Positions 21,670 through 30,580 of a stretch of 34,344 nt of DNA are shown here, in pieces. How positions within the stretch are numbered: position 1 is the first letter of the stretch; every line of letters begins with the position of its first letter. The stretch spans positions 1 to 34,344 of the forward strand of contig CBFHVG010000069.1 in NCBI GenBank assembly GCA_965659005.1, read 5' to 3'. Source of the DNA: CAYPTY01 sp965659005. Lineage in GTDB: Bacteria > Bacteroidota > Rhodothermia > Balneolales > Balneolaceae. The notes beneath the pieces were generated by a model. The model was given only the letters and a program-made list of their open reading frames with translations, had not been told where the DNA came from and ran no database searches. Both the position numbers and the translations under genes were made by a program.

Positions 21670-23052
21670 TTGTTTCAAAAAGTATTATACAACTTTGACA
21701 TCGCTATAGAGGCGATTAAAAGAAACAAGCTGCGCGGTTTCCTCACCTCATTAGGCATCATCTTCGGTGTAGCCAGTGTAATTGCAATGCTGGCTATTGG
21801 AAGAGGAGCTCAGCAGGAAGTTCTTGAACAGATGTCACTTCTTGGAACCAATAATGTGATCATTCAAACTGTAGTTGATCAGGAGGAAGGTGATGTTGGT
21901 TCAGATGGAGCTGGTTCGGAAAAGGAAAGTAAAAGGTACTCTCCGGGCCTGACTCTTGATGATTTAAACAGTATAAAAAAATTAATCCCTGTTGTTGAAA
22001 AGATTAGCCCTGAGATTATTTATGAAAGTACATTCATTAGAGAAGGGCGTCTGAGAACAGGAAAAATTATTGGTGTAAGCACTGATTATTTTGATATCAA
22101 TAATTTTGATGTAGCAGAAGGAAGAGCTTTTTCTGATATGCAGTTTAATCAATCAAGCACGGTCTGCGTGATTGGTTATGATGTTAAAACGAAGTTTTTT
22201 GCCGGAGAGGATCCGATCGGCAAAAAGATAAAGGTTGGGAAAGTATGGCTAACAGTAATTGGCGTACTTGGTAAAAGAGAGTTAACAACTGAAAGCATAG
22301 AAAGTCTCGGTATTCGAAATTACAACCTGGATATTTATGCACCTGCAACAACCGTTTTACTAAGATTTAGAAACAGAGCCCTTATTACTGAACAGTCTAT
22401 TAAACAAGCTGCTGCTGCCAATGGTGGAGATGGTGTGGTTGTTGTGAATGGTCAGGTAATTGGTGGAGGAAGTTCAAACAACACCAATACAAATGTTAAC
22501 TACAATCAGTTGGATAAAGTAGTAGCAAGGGTATCTGACACAAGATATTCGACCATGGTTGCAGAGGTAATGTCTCGTATGCTTGAGCGCAGGCATAATG
22601 AAGTCGTTGATTTTGAAATTATCGTACCGGAGCTTCTACTTGCTCAGGAACAGCGCACAAAACAGATATTCAATATTGTTTTATCATCTATTGCCTCCAT
22701 TTCTCTGATTGTTGGCGGTATCGGTATCATGAACATTATGTTGGCTTCAGTAGTTGAGCGATACAGAGAGATAGGTGTAAGAATGGCTGTAGGTGCTCAG
22801 AAAAAAGATATAGAACTTCAATTCTTAACCGAAGCTCTCACTCTAAGTGTTACAGGTGGGGTCATCGGTATTATACTCGGAATGGTTTTCAGTACTCTCA
22901 TTGAAGTAGCTGCTGATATTCAAACCATAGTTTCATTTACATCAATTTTTATCTCATTCGGAGTAGCTCTACTTGTAGGAGTAATATTTGGATACTTCCC
23001 TGCAAAGAAAGCTGCTCAACACGATCCGGTTCACGCTTTAAGACATGAATAA
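21670..23052 (+). CDS. MacB/FtsX-type ABC transporter permease
   Basis: The 460-residue protein has one N-terminal transmembrane helix in the family context IEAIKRNKLRGFLTSLGIIFGVASVIAML (helix about residues 20-42), a large periplasmic MacB_PCD domain (about 45-330), and three C-terminal FtsX helices (about 335-455). Signature segments are VGGIGIMNIMLASVVERYREIGVRMAVGA and the closing GYFPAKKAAQHDPVHALRHE. The start is TTG at 21670; the residues directly after it, MFQKVLYNFDIAIEAIKRNK, fit the family, so the non-ATG start is credible although no Shine-Dalgarno sequence is present. A Gly/Asn/Val-rich insertion (about 253-280) is unusual. There is no fused ATPase domain as in E. coli MacB, and no separate ATPase gene adjoins. 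Confidence 0.93.
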   Translation: MFQKVLYNFDIAIEAIKRNKLRGFLTSLGIIFGVASVIAMLAIGRGAQQEVLEQMSLLGTNNVIIQTVVDQEEGDVGSDGAGSEKESKRYSPGLTLDDLNSIKKLIPVVEKISPEIIYESTFIREGRLRTGKIIGVSTDYFDINNFDVAEGRAFSDMQFNQSSTVCVIGYDVKTKFFAGEDPIGKKIKVGKVWLTVIGVLGKRELTTESIESLGIRNYNLDIYAPATTVLLRFRNRALITEQSIKQAAAANGGDGVVVVNGQVIGGGSSNNTNTNVNYNQLDKVVARVSDTRYSTMVAEVMSRMLERRHNEVVDFEIIVPELLLAQEQRTKQIFNIVLSSIASISLIVGGIGIMNIMLASVVERYREIGVRMAVGAQKKDIELQFLTEALTLSVTGGVIGIILGMVFSTLIEVAADIQTIVSFTSIFISFGVALLVGVIFGYFPAKKAAQHDPVHALRHE

Positions 23053-24523
23053 GACATTTATAAGGTTTTTTACAGTATTCATTTTGGCTCTTCTTACACC
23101 ATGGATGAGCCAGGCACAAAACAAACAAGTTCTAACCTTAGAGCAGTGTATACAGATTGCTCAGGGAAACAGTCCACTGGCCAGAACCGCTAAATTTAAT
23201 CTGATTGCGGCCAAATGGAATTATCGTTCATTTCGTGCTGACTTGTTACCATCACTTAGTCTTGAAGGAGATGCTCCGAACTTCAATAAGTCGATCTTCT
23301 CAAATACCCTTGATGATGGAACTATCACATTTTCGCAGAGAACACAATCTGAGGCAAGTGTTGGATTATCCATTAATCAACAGTTTTACCCAACTGGCGG
23401 GCGACTTTCACTTTCCACTGGTTTAACTCGTTTAGGAATATTCAATAACGAACAAACCTATTTGTGGCAAAGTACACCACTAGTCGTTGGGATTAACCAG
23501 CCAATATTTCAGTTCAATTCGTTAAAGTGGAGAAATCGTACTGAACCTCTTCGTTTCAAAATATCGAAGAAGCGATTCGTCGAGGATATGGAAAACCTGG
23601 CCTTTAATACGGCTCAGAGATTCTTTGACGTGCTACTTGCTCAAATTAATATTGAGGTTGCTGAATTTAACCTTGCGGTAAACGATTCAATCTATTCAAT
23701 ATCTCAGGGACGTTACAATACAGGAACCATTGCTGAAAACGAATTACTTCAAAGTGAACTGGCATTTCTGAATGCCGAATCAGCACTTGCTACTGCGAAA
23801 ATCAATTATCTCAGAACGATTAATGATTTTAAACTTCTACTTGGTCTTCCATTAGATGCTGAACTGGAGGTACTTCCACCTGCTGAAACACCTGAAGTTT
23901 CCGTTTCAATTCAAAAGGGTCTGGAGTTGGCAAATGAGAATAACAGTACAGCTTTACAATTCAGATTGAATGAGATTGTCGCAAAAAGAGACCTTGAACA
24001 GGCAACCCGACAAAGTCTATTCTCAGCTAATGTTATCGCAAATTTTGGTTTGAATCAGACTTCAGCTGATTTTGAAGATCTCTATTCTGATCCTGAAAAT
24101 CGTCAGTTCTTCACGGTTGGCTTTGAAGTACCTATCTTCAACTGGGGTAAGCAAAGAGCTCAAATTAATGCGGCAAGAAATCAGCAGAAAGCGGTAGCAA
24201 ACGACATTGCTTATCAGCAGCAATTATTCGACCTGCAAGTACAAAATACAATCCGAGATTTTCTTCAATTGAGATCTCAGGTAGAGCTTGCTTCCAAATC
24301 TGATACCATTGCTATTAAAAGATACGACGTAACGAAAAACAGATATCTTATTGGAAGAGTAGATGTAACCAATTTGAACATTGCTCAAAACGAAAGAGAC
24401 AGTGCCCGAAGGTCATACATTCAGGCACTGAGGAATTTCTGGTCGGGTTGGTACGACTTAAGAAGACTTACTTTATATGATTTTGTCTCTGATGAGCCCA
24501 TCTTTTATCAGGGCATCGAATAG
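23045..24523 (+). CDS. TolC family outer membrane efflux protein
   Basis: The 492-residue protein has a signal peptide (about 1-24, ending MSQAQ) and two outer membrane efflux protein repeats rich in long helices. It starts in the mature part with VLTLEQCIQIAQGNSPLARTAKFNL, the usual TolC opening, and shows the second-repeat start VSIQKGLELANENNSTALQ (around 285) and FEVPIFNWGKQRAQINAARNQ (about 360-380), a strong family signature. It would form the outer-membrane channel for the adaptor and permease just upstream, with which its gene overlaps by 8 bp. The stop is only 12 bp from the convergent dipeptidase gene, with no obvious terminator in between. Confidence 0.93.
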   Translation: MNKTFIRFFTVFILALLTPWMSQAQNKQVLTLEQCIQIAQGNSPLARTAKFNLIAAKWNYRSFRADLLPSLSLEGDAPNFNKSIFSNTLDDGTITFSQRTQSEASVGLSINQQFYPTGGRLSLSTGLTRLGIFNNEQTYLWQSTPLVVGINQPIFQFNSLKWRNRTEPLRFKISKKRFVEDMENLAFNTAQRFFDVLLAQINIEVAEFNLAVNDSIYSISQGRYNTGTIAENELLQSELAFLNAESALATAKINYLRTINDFKLLLGLPLDAELEVLPPAETPEVSVSIQKGLELANENNSTALQFRLNEIVAKRDLEQATRQSLFSANVIANFGLNQTSADFEDLYSDPENRQFFTVGFEVPIFNWGKQRAQINAARNQQKAVANDIAYQQQLFDLQVQNTIRDFLQLRSQVELASKSDTIAIKRYDVTKNRYLIGRVDVTNLNIAQNERDSARRSYIQALRNFWSGWYDLRRLTLYDFVSDEPIFYQGIE

Positions 24524-24535
24524 ACTATAATCAGT

Positions 24536-25906
24536 TTATCTGAAATCGTTTAGCTTCTGGAAAAACGTAGCAGAAGTCTTAATACCTCTGTAAAAATCCT
24601 CAACAGAGAACTTTTCATTTGGTGAGTGAATAGCATCACTATTAAGACCAAATCCCATAAGAATGGACTCTACACCAAGAACGCGCTTAAAATCCGCTAC
24701 AATTGGGATAGAGCCACCTTCACGTGTAAATAATGGTTCTTGACCATAAACTACTTCAAATGCCTTAGCAGCTGCCTTAAGCCCATAGAACGATAGATCT
24801 GTAATAATAGGGTGTCCACCATGATGTTCAGTAACACTTACTTTCACTGTTTTGGGAGAAATGGATTCAACAAAATCAGTAAATAATTTAGCTGCTTCTT
24901 TTGGATCCTGATCAGGAACCAACCTCATACTAATTTTAGCACCGGCTTTTGATGGGAGTACAGTTTTAGCACCTTCACCCTGATAACCTCCCCAAATTCC
25001 ATTTACGTCGAGAGTGGGTCTAGCAGTAGCACGTTCAAGAGTGCCATATCCTTCTTCACCATGTAACTCTTCTTCATCTAAGGTAGCCTTATATTTTTCC
25101 TCATCGAAAGGAAGTTTTCTGAATGCTTCTCGTTCTTCCTCAGTAAGGTCAACTACTTTGTCATAAAATCCAGGGATCTGAATACGACCATTTTCATCCT
25201 TCATCTTGGCTATCATCTCCGCAAGTACATTTATCGGATTTTCAACAGCTCCACCATAAACACCTGAGTGCAGATCACGATTAGGTCCAGTTACATTCAC
25301 TTCCATATAAGCCATGCCACGAAGTCCATAAGTTATGGAAGGAGTATCTTTGGCAAACATCGCAGTGTCTGAAATGAGAACCATATCACATGACAATAAA
25401 TCTTTATGATTTTCAATGAAAGGGACGAGATTTGGTGATCCAATTTCTTCTTCACCTTCCAAAATGAATTTTACATTTACTTCCAGGGACTCATCAGAAG
25501 CAAGAATAGATTGAATGGCCTTTACATGAGTATATGACTGTCCTTTGTCATCACTGGCGCCACGAGCGTATATATTACCATCTCTAACCTCTGGCTCAAA
25601 TGGATGCGTTGTCCAAAGCTCATCCGGTTCTGATGGTTGAACATCATAGTGGCCATAAACCAAAACAGTTGGCTTATCATCACCAGCATGGTAGTATCCG
25701 TAAACAATAGGATTACCCGGGGTTTCATAAGCTTTCACATCGCTCAATCCTATGCTTGTCAATTGATTAACAAGAAAGTCAGAAGCCTTCTTGATTTCAC
25801 CTTTTTTAGTTGAGTCAGTACTTACACTTTGAATACGTAACAATTCAAAAAGTTCGTCCAAAAATTGTTGTTTATTCTCTTCAATGAATTCTAATGCCGT
25901 AGCCAT
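24536..25906 (-). CDS. M20 family dipeptidase (metallopeptidase)
   Basis: The 456-residue protein is a di-zinc M20 peptidase of the CNDP/PepV-like dipeptidase type. Metal and catalytic motifs are in order: VLVYGHYDVQP (HxD, about 81-91), ARGASDDKGQ (bridging Asp, about 113-122), LEGEEEIGSPN (catalytic Glu pair, about 148-158), LISDTAMF, GPNRDLHSGVYGGAV (the dimer or lid histidine, about 207-221) and AIHSPNEKF (last zinc His, about 432-440). It would cleave dipeptides in the cytoplasm, as there is no signal peptide. It lies 15 bp after batE in the same direction and is probably the last gene of that transcript; the link to Bat function is not obvious. Confidence 0.94.
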   Translation of the reverse strand: MATALEFIEENKQQFLDELFELLRIQSVSTDSTKKGEIKKASDFLVNQLTSIGLSDVKAYETPGNPIVYGYYHAGDDKPTVLVYGHYDVQPSEPDELWTTHPFEPEVRDGNIYARGASDDKGQSYTHVKAIQSILASDESLEVNVKFILEGEEEIGSPNLVPFIENHKDLLSCDMVLISDTAMFAKDTPSITYGLRGMAYMEVNVTGPNRDLHSGVYGGAVENPINVLAEMIAKMKDENGRIQIPGFYDKVVDLTEEEREAFRKLPFDEEKYKATLDEEELHGEEGYGTLERATARPTLDVNGIWGGYQGEGAKTVLPSKAGAKISMRLVPDQDPKEAAKLFTDFVESISPKTVKVSVTEHHGGHPIITDLSFYGLKAAAKAFEVVYGQEPLFTREGGSIPIVADFKRVLGVESILMGFGLNSDAIHSPNEKFSVEDFYRGIKTSATFFQKLNDFR

Positions 25907-25921
25907 CTATAATTATTAATT

Positions 25922-26731
25922 TTAAAGTGTTTTAATTGAATTTGATCTTACCCAACCATAGAGTCCGTTACTCATCCTTACATAGGTCCAATCCTCAGAT
26001 TCAGCACTCTTTCTGGTATCAATAGTAAATTCGTAGCCTTCATAGGCCAGACTTACAAGATTAGACTCTTCGTTTGCTTGCTCAACAACATTTGATTGTT
26101 CAACAATCATAACGGCTTCTTTATATCTGTTCGAAAGGTAATCAACATAATAAGCCAATGAAACTATGAGTATTCCCAAAGGCAGTATGTAAAGCACCAC
26201 CTTATTGAATAGTTCTTTCTTGTTTCTGAAAAACCAGGAGGCAACCAGAAAAGCAATGGATGTGTTAACTATTAAGATGCCAATATAAAAAAGACCCCAG
26301 AAGCCTATTGTTGCCTGAGCCCAATCTAGTCCTCTTTCCCATGGGAGTTTAGGAAGAACGGCTGATTGCCTACTGAATCTGGATTCCACAAACTGAAGAC
26401 CTTCGTTTGCTTCTTCATATGTAGATGAAAATTCAGAAGCTTTTTTGAAATAATATTTTGCCAATCCAAGAGAATCTTCCTGAACAGCAATAATAGCGAG
26501 ATTGATAAATACGCCACCACTTTCAGCTTGTCTTGTTAGGATAGTTCTATAAAGACCTTTCGCATCTTCATACTCCTGTCTGGCCAGATGTTCATTGGCT
26601 AAATCAAAAACATATTGGGGAGTCCCTTGAGCATGAGCATTTTCTGAATAGCTGTTAATAGAAATAGCTATCAGAGCAATGACAAAAAAGAAGCATCTTT
26701 TTTTATTAGTTAGTCTAATCAATTGCATCAT
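25922..26731 (-). CDS. batE: BatE-like protein: TPR, two membrane helices and bacterial SH3
   Basis: The 269-residue protein has an N-terminal signal or anchor helix (about 12-30), TPR-like helices (about 37-110, with NEHLARQEYEDAKGLYRTIL and AKYYFKKASEFSSTYEEANE), two transmembrane segments (about 135-160 and 170-190) and a C-terminal SH3-like domain (about 215-269, ending TYVRMSNGLYGWVRSNSIKTL). This domain order is that of BatE from the Bacteroidetes aerotolerance (Bat) operon, whose biochemical role is unresolved. Its ATG overlaps the batD stop by 4 bp. The assignment rests on domain order and on adjacency to batD. Confidence 0.82.
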   Translation of the reverse strand: MMQLIRLTNKKRCFFFVIALIAISINSYSENAHAQGTPQYVFDLANEHLARQEYEDAKGLYRTILTRQAESGGVFINLAIIAVQEDSLGLAKYYFKKASEFSSTYEEANEGLQFVESRFSRQSAVLPKLPWERGLDWAQATIGFWGLFYIGILIVNTSIAFLVASWFFRNKKELFNKVVLYILPLGILIVSLAYYVDYLSNRYKEAVMIVEQSNVVEQANEESNLVSLAYEGYEFTIDTRKSAESEDWTYVRMSNGLYGWVRSNSIKTL

Positions 26732-28476
26732 AATTCTTTCTTCAATTGATTTATAATAGACTTAGCCATTTCCAGATCATCTTGTAATGTCTCAGAACTT
26801 GCATTTGGGATGTAGCTAATGGTGGAACAAGTGGTTAAGAGTTGTTTAATATTCTTTAGAAGCTCATTGTTTATGGATGCCTTTGATAGGTGATCAATGT
26901 ATACCTTATCAGAAAGTGTACCTTCACCAAGTGCGAGCTTATCAGCAATAAACCCGGTCAAACTTTTATGGATGGAAGCATATCCGTCTTTGACCTTTGC
27001 AGTATTAAAATCAACTTCCTCAAGTATGGATATTGCTTTTTTAAAGGCATGTTGAGAACGCGCAAAATCAACATCATTCTCCATCTTGAACTTTCGATTA
27101 CTTATTACATACCCAAGACCCATTACAATGATTGGTAAGGCGAGCAGAAACCAAGAGTAAAATGATTCAACTAATCTTTTTTCACTTCTAATTTCCCATG
27201 TTGTTAAACCTTTTACAGGCTTAACATCTAGTTGCATACTTTCTATCGAAACTACCAAAGCATCTGGATCACGTTTCGCATTGAGTATCAACTCCGGAAG
27301 TTCTTCAATCTCATATCTGTTTCGAACAGGATTATAATAAGCCACATTAATAGCAGGAATCACATATTCACCAGGATTTCGTGCAATAAGGATATCTGAA
27401 AATTTCTTTGATCCACTGATCTGATCACCTCTTCTTGTGATATTACTTGTTTCCTGTGGTTCATACTGTTCCAACCCACTTGGATATTCAAATTCAGGTT
27501 TAGGAATTAGAGGAACATTACCACTTCCTTCTATTTCGGTAACAACTTCTACACTTTCGCCAACAAGTGCCTCTGATGTAGTTATACTCCTGTTTACCTT
27601 AAAGTCACCAACAGCCCCCAGATAAATAGCATCATCTAAATTTGGCAATGCATCAACCGTCAATTTTAATGCCTCAGATTGCACCGCTATTCGACTCTGA
27701 TTAGCTCCTAAATCAAAGAAACTAGTTCTCCTATTTCGATTTCTGATGGAAAGGGTTACTTCAAATGGTGAAAGTTCTAATTCACCAGATTTTGTAGGAA
27801 ATAGTGCATATTGAAGGAGCTTCGCTTTTCTAAATCGAATACCACCTTTAATTACAGATGAAGCAATTGGACTTCTAACATCATCTAGTGCTTCCTTCCA
27901 AAAACCTTCAGCTTTCCAGCCAGGTGTAGGTTGATAGCTGGCCACTTCAATTCCATCTTTAAAATATAGAATGATTGAAGCGATCAACTGTTGTCCGGGC
28001 ACCGGACTTTCATCATCCAATTCAACTTCAACAAAAACATCTGGGTAACGATTAGGATCATCTGAAGCCAATTGATCTCTGTCTATGATTTCAAATGCGA
28101 TGGATTCTGTGGTATAAACTTTTTCGTTTATGTTGATGGTAAGGGAAGGAATCTCATAGCTACCAGGATCGCCTGCAACAAGTCTGTACCCAAAGGTATA
28201 GGTTACACTTGGCCTCCCGTTGATGATCGTATAATTAGTTGATCGCTCAGTGCTGTTTACAACCCAGGTTAGTCCGGGAATTTCAGGTAAATCAGGCTGA
28301 CTTAAGTTTGATGATCCTGCACCTTTGATTTCAAGAGTGAGCTTTACTTGTTCACCAGGAAAAATCTTGTCGTTCGAAAGTGTGGCCGTAACCTGCGTAT
28401 TCTGAGCTATTGCACTCAGATTCAGTAGCAGTAGAAAAAATGATAACAGGCTAAGGCGCTTACCAGTCTTTATCAT
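26728..28476 (-). CDS. batD: BatD protein (aerotolerance operon)
   Basis: The 582-residue protein has a signal peptide (about 1-25, ending AIAQ), followed by BatD-type beta-rich repeats. The first contains TQVTATLSNDKIFPGEQVKLTLEI and PDLPEIPGLTWV, a classic BatD opening; VEVELDDESPVPGQQLIASI and SEALVGESVEVVTEIEGSGN mark the following repeats. A single transmembrane helix (about 440-460) then leads to a cytoplasmic alpha-helical tail (about 465-582). BatD is a periplasm-facing membrane protein that in Bacteroidetes accompanies the VWA proteins BatA and BatB. It overlaps the upstream TPR gene by 17 bp and batE by 4 bp, so translation is probably coupled. The length agrees with the family. Confidence 0.9.
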   Translation of the reverse strand: MIKTGKRLSLLSFFLLLLNLSAIAQNTQVTATLSNDKIFPGEQVKLTLEIKGAGSSNLSQPDLPEIPGLTWVVNSTERSTNYTIINGRPSVTYTFGYRLVAGDPGSYEIPSLTININEKVYTTESIAFEIIDRDQLASDDPNRYPDVFVEVELDDESPVPGQQLIASIILYFKDGIEVASYQPTPGWKAEGFWKEALDDVRSPIASSVIKGGIRFRKAKLLQYALFPTKSGELELSPFEVTLSIRNRNRRTSFFDLGANQSRIAVQSEALKLTVDALPNLDDAIYLGAVGDFKVNRSITTSEALVGESVEVVTEIEGSGNVPLIPKPEFEYPSGLEQYEPQETSNITRRGDQISGSKKFSDILIARNPGEYVIPAINVAYYNPVRNRYEIEELPELILNAKRDPDALVVSIESMQLDVKPVKGLTTWEIRSEKRLVESFYSWFLLALPIIVMGLGYVISNRKFKMENDVDFARSQHAFKKAISILEEVDFNTAKVKDGYASIHKSLTGFIADKLALGEGTLSDKVYIDHLSKASINNELLKNIKQLLTTCSTISYIPNASSETLQDDLEMAKSIINQLKKEL

Positions 28477-28969
28477 TTTTTGTTTTAGCTGTTGGAGATT
28501 TTTGTTTCTTAAACTCTTTTAGAAGTTCTTTTTCCTTTTGCTCGAGGGCTTTTAGAATTTTCTCAGCTTCCTCCTTGCTCATCTGAGCCTGTAACTCCTG
28601 TTGCTTCCCATCTTCTTGTGGATCCTGTTCGTCAGCATTTTGTTGATCTTGTTGGTCCTGATTTTGTTCCTGCTCTTGCTGTTCTTGATCTTGTTGATCC
28701 TGATTCTGCTGGTTCTGTTGGTCCTGATTTTGTTGTTGTTGCTGCTGTTGTTGTTTTTCTTTCTCTTGTTCAAGCAATGTCTTTAAAGCTTGAAGTTTTT
28801 GATTGTCAGGATACTTTTGCAGGCCTTCATCAACAACTTGAGTGGCTGTTTCAAGCTCACCATAAATGTATTCCTTGGAGGTGTCGTGGAAGTATTCATT
28901 AGCTGATTGAGCGTATCCGGTATACCCAAATGCCATGAACATTAGAATAAATGCTGTTTTTCTGATCAT
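28460..28969 (-). CDS. batC: BatC-like protein with TPR-type start and Gln/Asp-rich low-complexity region
   Basis: The 169-residue protein has a signal peptide (about 1-20, ending YAQS), a short helical segment with one TPR-like unit (EYFHDTSKEYIYGELETATQ, then LQKYPDNQKLQAL), a low-complexity stretch of mostly Gln, Asn, Asp and Glu (about 72-125) and a charged helix (about 126-160). The mostly polar tract is encoded by CAA/CAG runs, which can vary in length by slippage. BatC proteins in this operon often combine TPRs with such a tail. Position between a TPR gene and batD supports the name, but with only one or two TPR units the symbol is tentative. It starts one base after the upstream stop. 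Confidence 0.65.
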   Translation of the reverse strand: MIRKTAFILMFMAFGYTGYAQSANEYFHDTSKEYIYGELETATQVVDEGLQKYPDNQKLQALKTLLEQEKEKQQQQQQQQNQDQQNQQNQDQQDQEQQEQEQNQDQQDQQNADEQDPQEDGKQQELQAQMSKEEAEKILKALEQKEKELLKEFKKQKSPTAKTKNDKDW

Positions 28970-28970
28970 A

Positions 28971-29597
28971 TCAGTTTGAGTTTACTTTGGTTATATCTTC
29001 AATTCGTTTTATAAAGTCATTAAATGCAGCAACTGTCGCGTCAGCTTTCAATCCTTCTTGCATCAGGTTTAATGCTTCATTGTACCTTCGTTGTGCAACT
29101 AATGATTCAGCAAGTTCTTTAAGCCTTTTTGCTTCTTCAGATGGTTCCGGTGGTTTTTGCTGATCTTGATCTTGATTTTCCTGTTCTTCGAGCTTGCTCA
29201 TTGCAAGTTCATAGTTATATCTGGCATCTGCGTCATCTGGATTAAGGATCAAAGCCTTTTTAAATCGATTAGCTGCTTGCTGCCATTGTTCCGCCATAGC
29301 ATTATAATGGCCAATATTATATTCACTGAGAGATTTTTCTTCCGGAGTCTCAGCCAGAGCCATAAACTCTTCGTATGCAACTATCGCCTGTTCAGTTTCA
29401 CCAAGCATCATTAGCGCATTAGCTAAATTGAAATGCAGTTTCGCATTTTCAGGATCTTTTTCGATAGCTTGGGAATATAACTCAACAGCTGTTTCATAGT
29501 CTCCATTATTATAAGCTTCGTTCGCTTTTTTTGGATTGCTTTGAGTCCAGCTACCAGCCGATTGAAAAAGTAATATAATTAGTATAAATAATTTCAT
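28971..29597 (-). CDS. Periplasmic TPR protein of the Bat cluster
   Basis: The 208-residue protein has a signal peptide (about 1-18, ending WTQS) and at least three TPR units: KANEAYNNGDYETAVELYSQ, then AKLHFNLANALMMLGETEQA, and later QQAANRFKKALILNPDDADA. A Gln/Glu-rich spacer (about 140-155) and a further helical repeat follow. TPRs are scaffold modules for protein interaction. It is the first Bat-type gene in the run, 37 bp after yebC, and could itself be the BatC equivalent, with the smaller neighbour as a duplicate. The product assignment as a secreted TPR protein is firm; its partner is not known. Confidence 0.82.
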   Translation of the reverse strand: MKLFILIILLFQSAGSWTQSNPKKANEAYNNGDYETAVELYSQAIEKDPENAKLHFNLANALMMLGETEQAIVAYEEFMALAETPEEKSLSEYNIGHYNAMAEQWQQAANRFKKALILNPDDADARYNYELAMSKLEEQENQDQDQQKPPEPSEEAKRLKELAESLVAQRRYNEALNLMQEGLKADATVAAFNDFIKRIEDITKVNSN

Positions 29598-29634
29598 TTA
29601 GGCGATTTAACGCATTCAAAATAAGATGATTGCA

Positions 29635-30390
29635 CTATAACTGCTCGGCAACAGAAAGTGTTTCCTCATCCATCATCATATTTGTAAAGACATTAGTAAC
29701 ATCATCGTTTTCTTCAAATTTTTCCATCATTTTGAAGTTGGATAAAGCTGTTTGGTCGTCAACTTTTGTTTCAGTTAAAGCCACTCGAATCAGCTCAGCT
29801 GATTCAATGGTCAAACCATTTTCTTCCAGTCCGGTTCGCACAGTAAAAAGATCCTCTCGGGCAGTTGTTACCTCAAAAAAATCATCTTCATTAACGACAT
29901 CTTCAGCTCCTGCATCTATAGCAATTAACATTAGCTCATCTTCATCCAGCCCTTCAGCTGGAATTCGTATTGATCCTTTTTGCTCGAAAAGGAATGATAC
30001 AGAACCATTTGTACCCATATTACCACCATGCTTTGTAAAGATATGGCGGATTTCACTAACTGTACGGTTATTGTTATCAGAAGTAGCTTCTACAAAATAT
30101 GCAATACCACCCGGTCCATATCCTTCAAAAGTAGTTTCTTCATAACTTGCACCATCTCCACCTTCACCAGAGCCTCTTTTTATAGCTCTTTCGATGTTAT
30201 CTTTTGGCAGGTTAACCGCTTTGGCATTTTGAATAGCAAGAGCAAGACGCGGATTCCCTGAAGGATCTCCACCACCTTCTTTTGCAGAAATTGTTATTTC
30301 CCGAATGTGCTTGGTAAATACTTTTGCTCTTTTAGAGTCTTCTTTCGCTTTCTTGTGGCGAATATTCGCCCACTTGGAATGTCCTGCCAT
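29635..30390 (-). CDS. yebC: YebC/PmpR family protein
   Basis: The 251-residue protein is a full-length YebC-family member. It opens with MAGHSKWANIRHKKAKEDSK, the family signature, and continues with KAVNLPKDNIERAIKRGSGE, YEGYGPGG-type sequence (FEGYGPGGIAYFVEA, about 86-100) and the third-domain GNMGTNGSVSFLFEQKG. YebC proteins were first described as DNA-binding regulators (PmpR). More recent work indicates that they help ribosomes at difficult sequences such as proline stretches. It is the first gene of the leftward Bat run, with 37 bp to the TPR gene. A possible -7 element TAAATTTG lies at 30422-30429 but its -33 partner is poorly spaced. Confidence 0.95.
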   Translation of the reverse strand: MAGHSKWANIRHKKAKEDSKRAKVFTKHIREITISAKEGGGDPSGNPRLALAIQNAKAVNLPKDNIERAIKRGSGEGGDGASYEETTFEGYGPGGIAYFVEATSDNNNRTVSEIRHIFTKHGGNMGTNGSVSFLFEQKGSIRIPAEGLDEDELMLIAIDAGAEDVVNEDDFFEVTTAREDLFTVRTGLEENGLTIESAELIRVALTETKVDDQTALSNFKMMEKFEENDDVTNVFTNMMMDEETLSVAEQL

Positions 30391-30580
30391 TGCTGTGTTA
30401 ATTAATGGTTTTCAAAGTCTGCAAATTTAACATGATGCAGCCATAATCGCCACAAATGAGATAAATGAGATATTAATTAGAGAATAAAGACAAAGAGGAA
30501 CCAAAGTTGTTAAAAGCTGTGTTGTTAATTCACTATTGAAATCAGTTTAGCTATCATTGCTAAACACATTATTACAGATT

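Noticed and set aside
28601..28786. Leucine-rich plus-strand frame opposite batC
   Set aside because: It is the antisense of the glutamine-rich tract; CAA/CAG reads as Leu on the other strand.
30557..30580. TTG start for BshA
   Set aside because: ATG 30581 begins exactly at the conserved MNIGIVCYPT.
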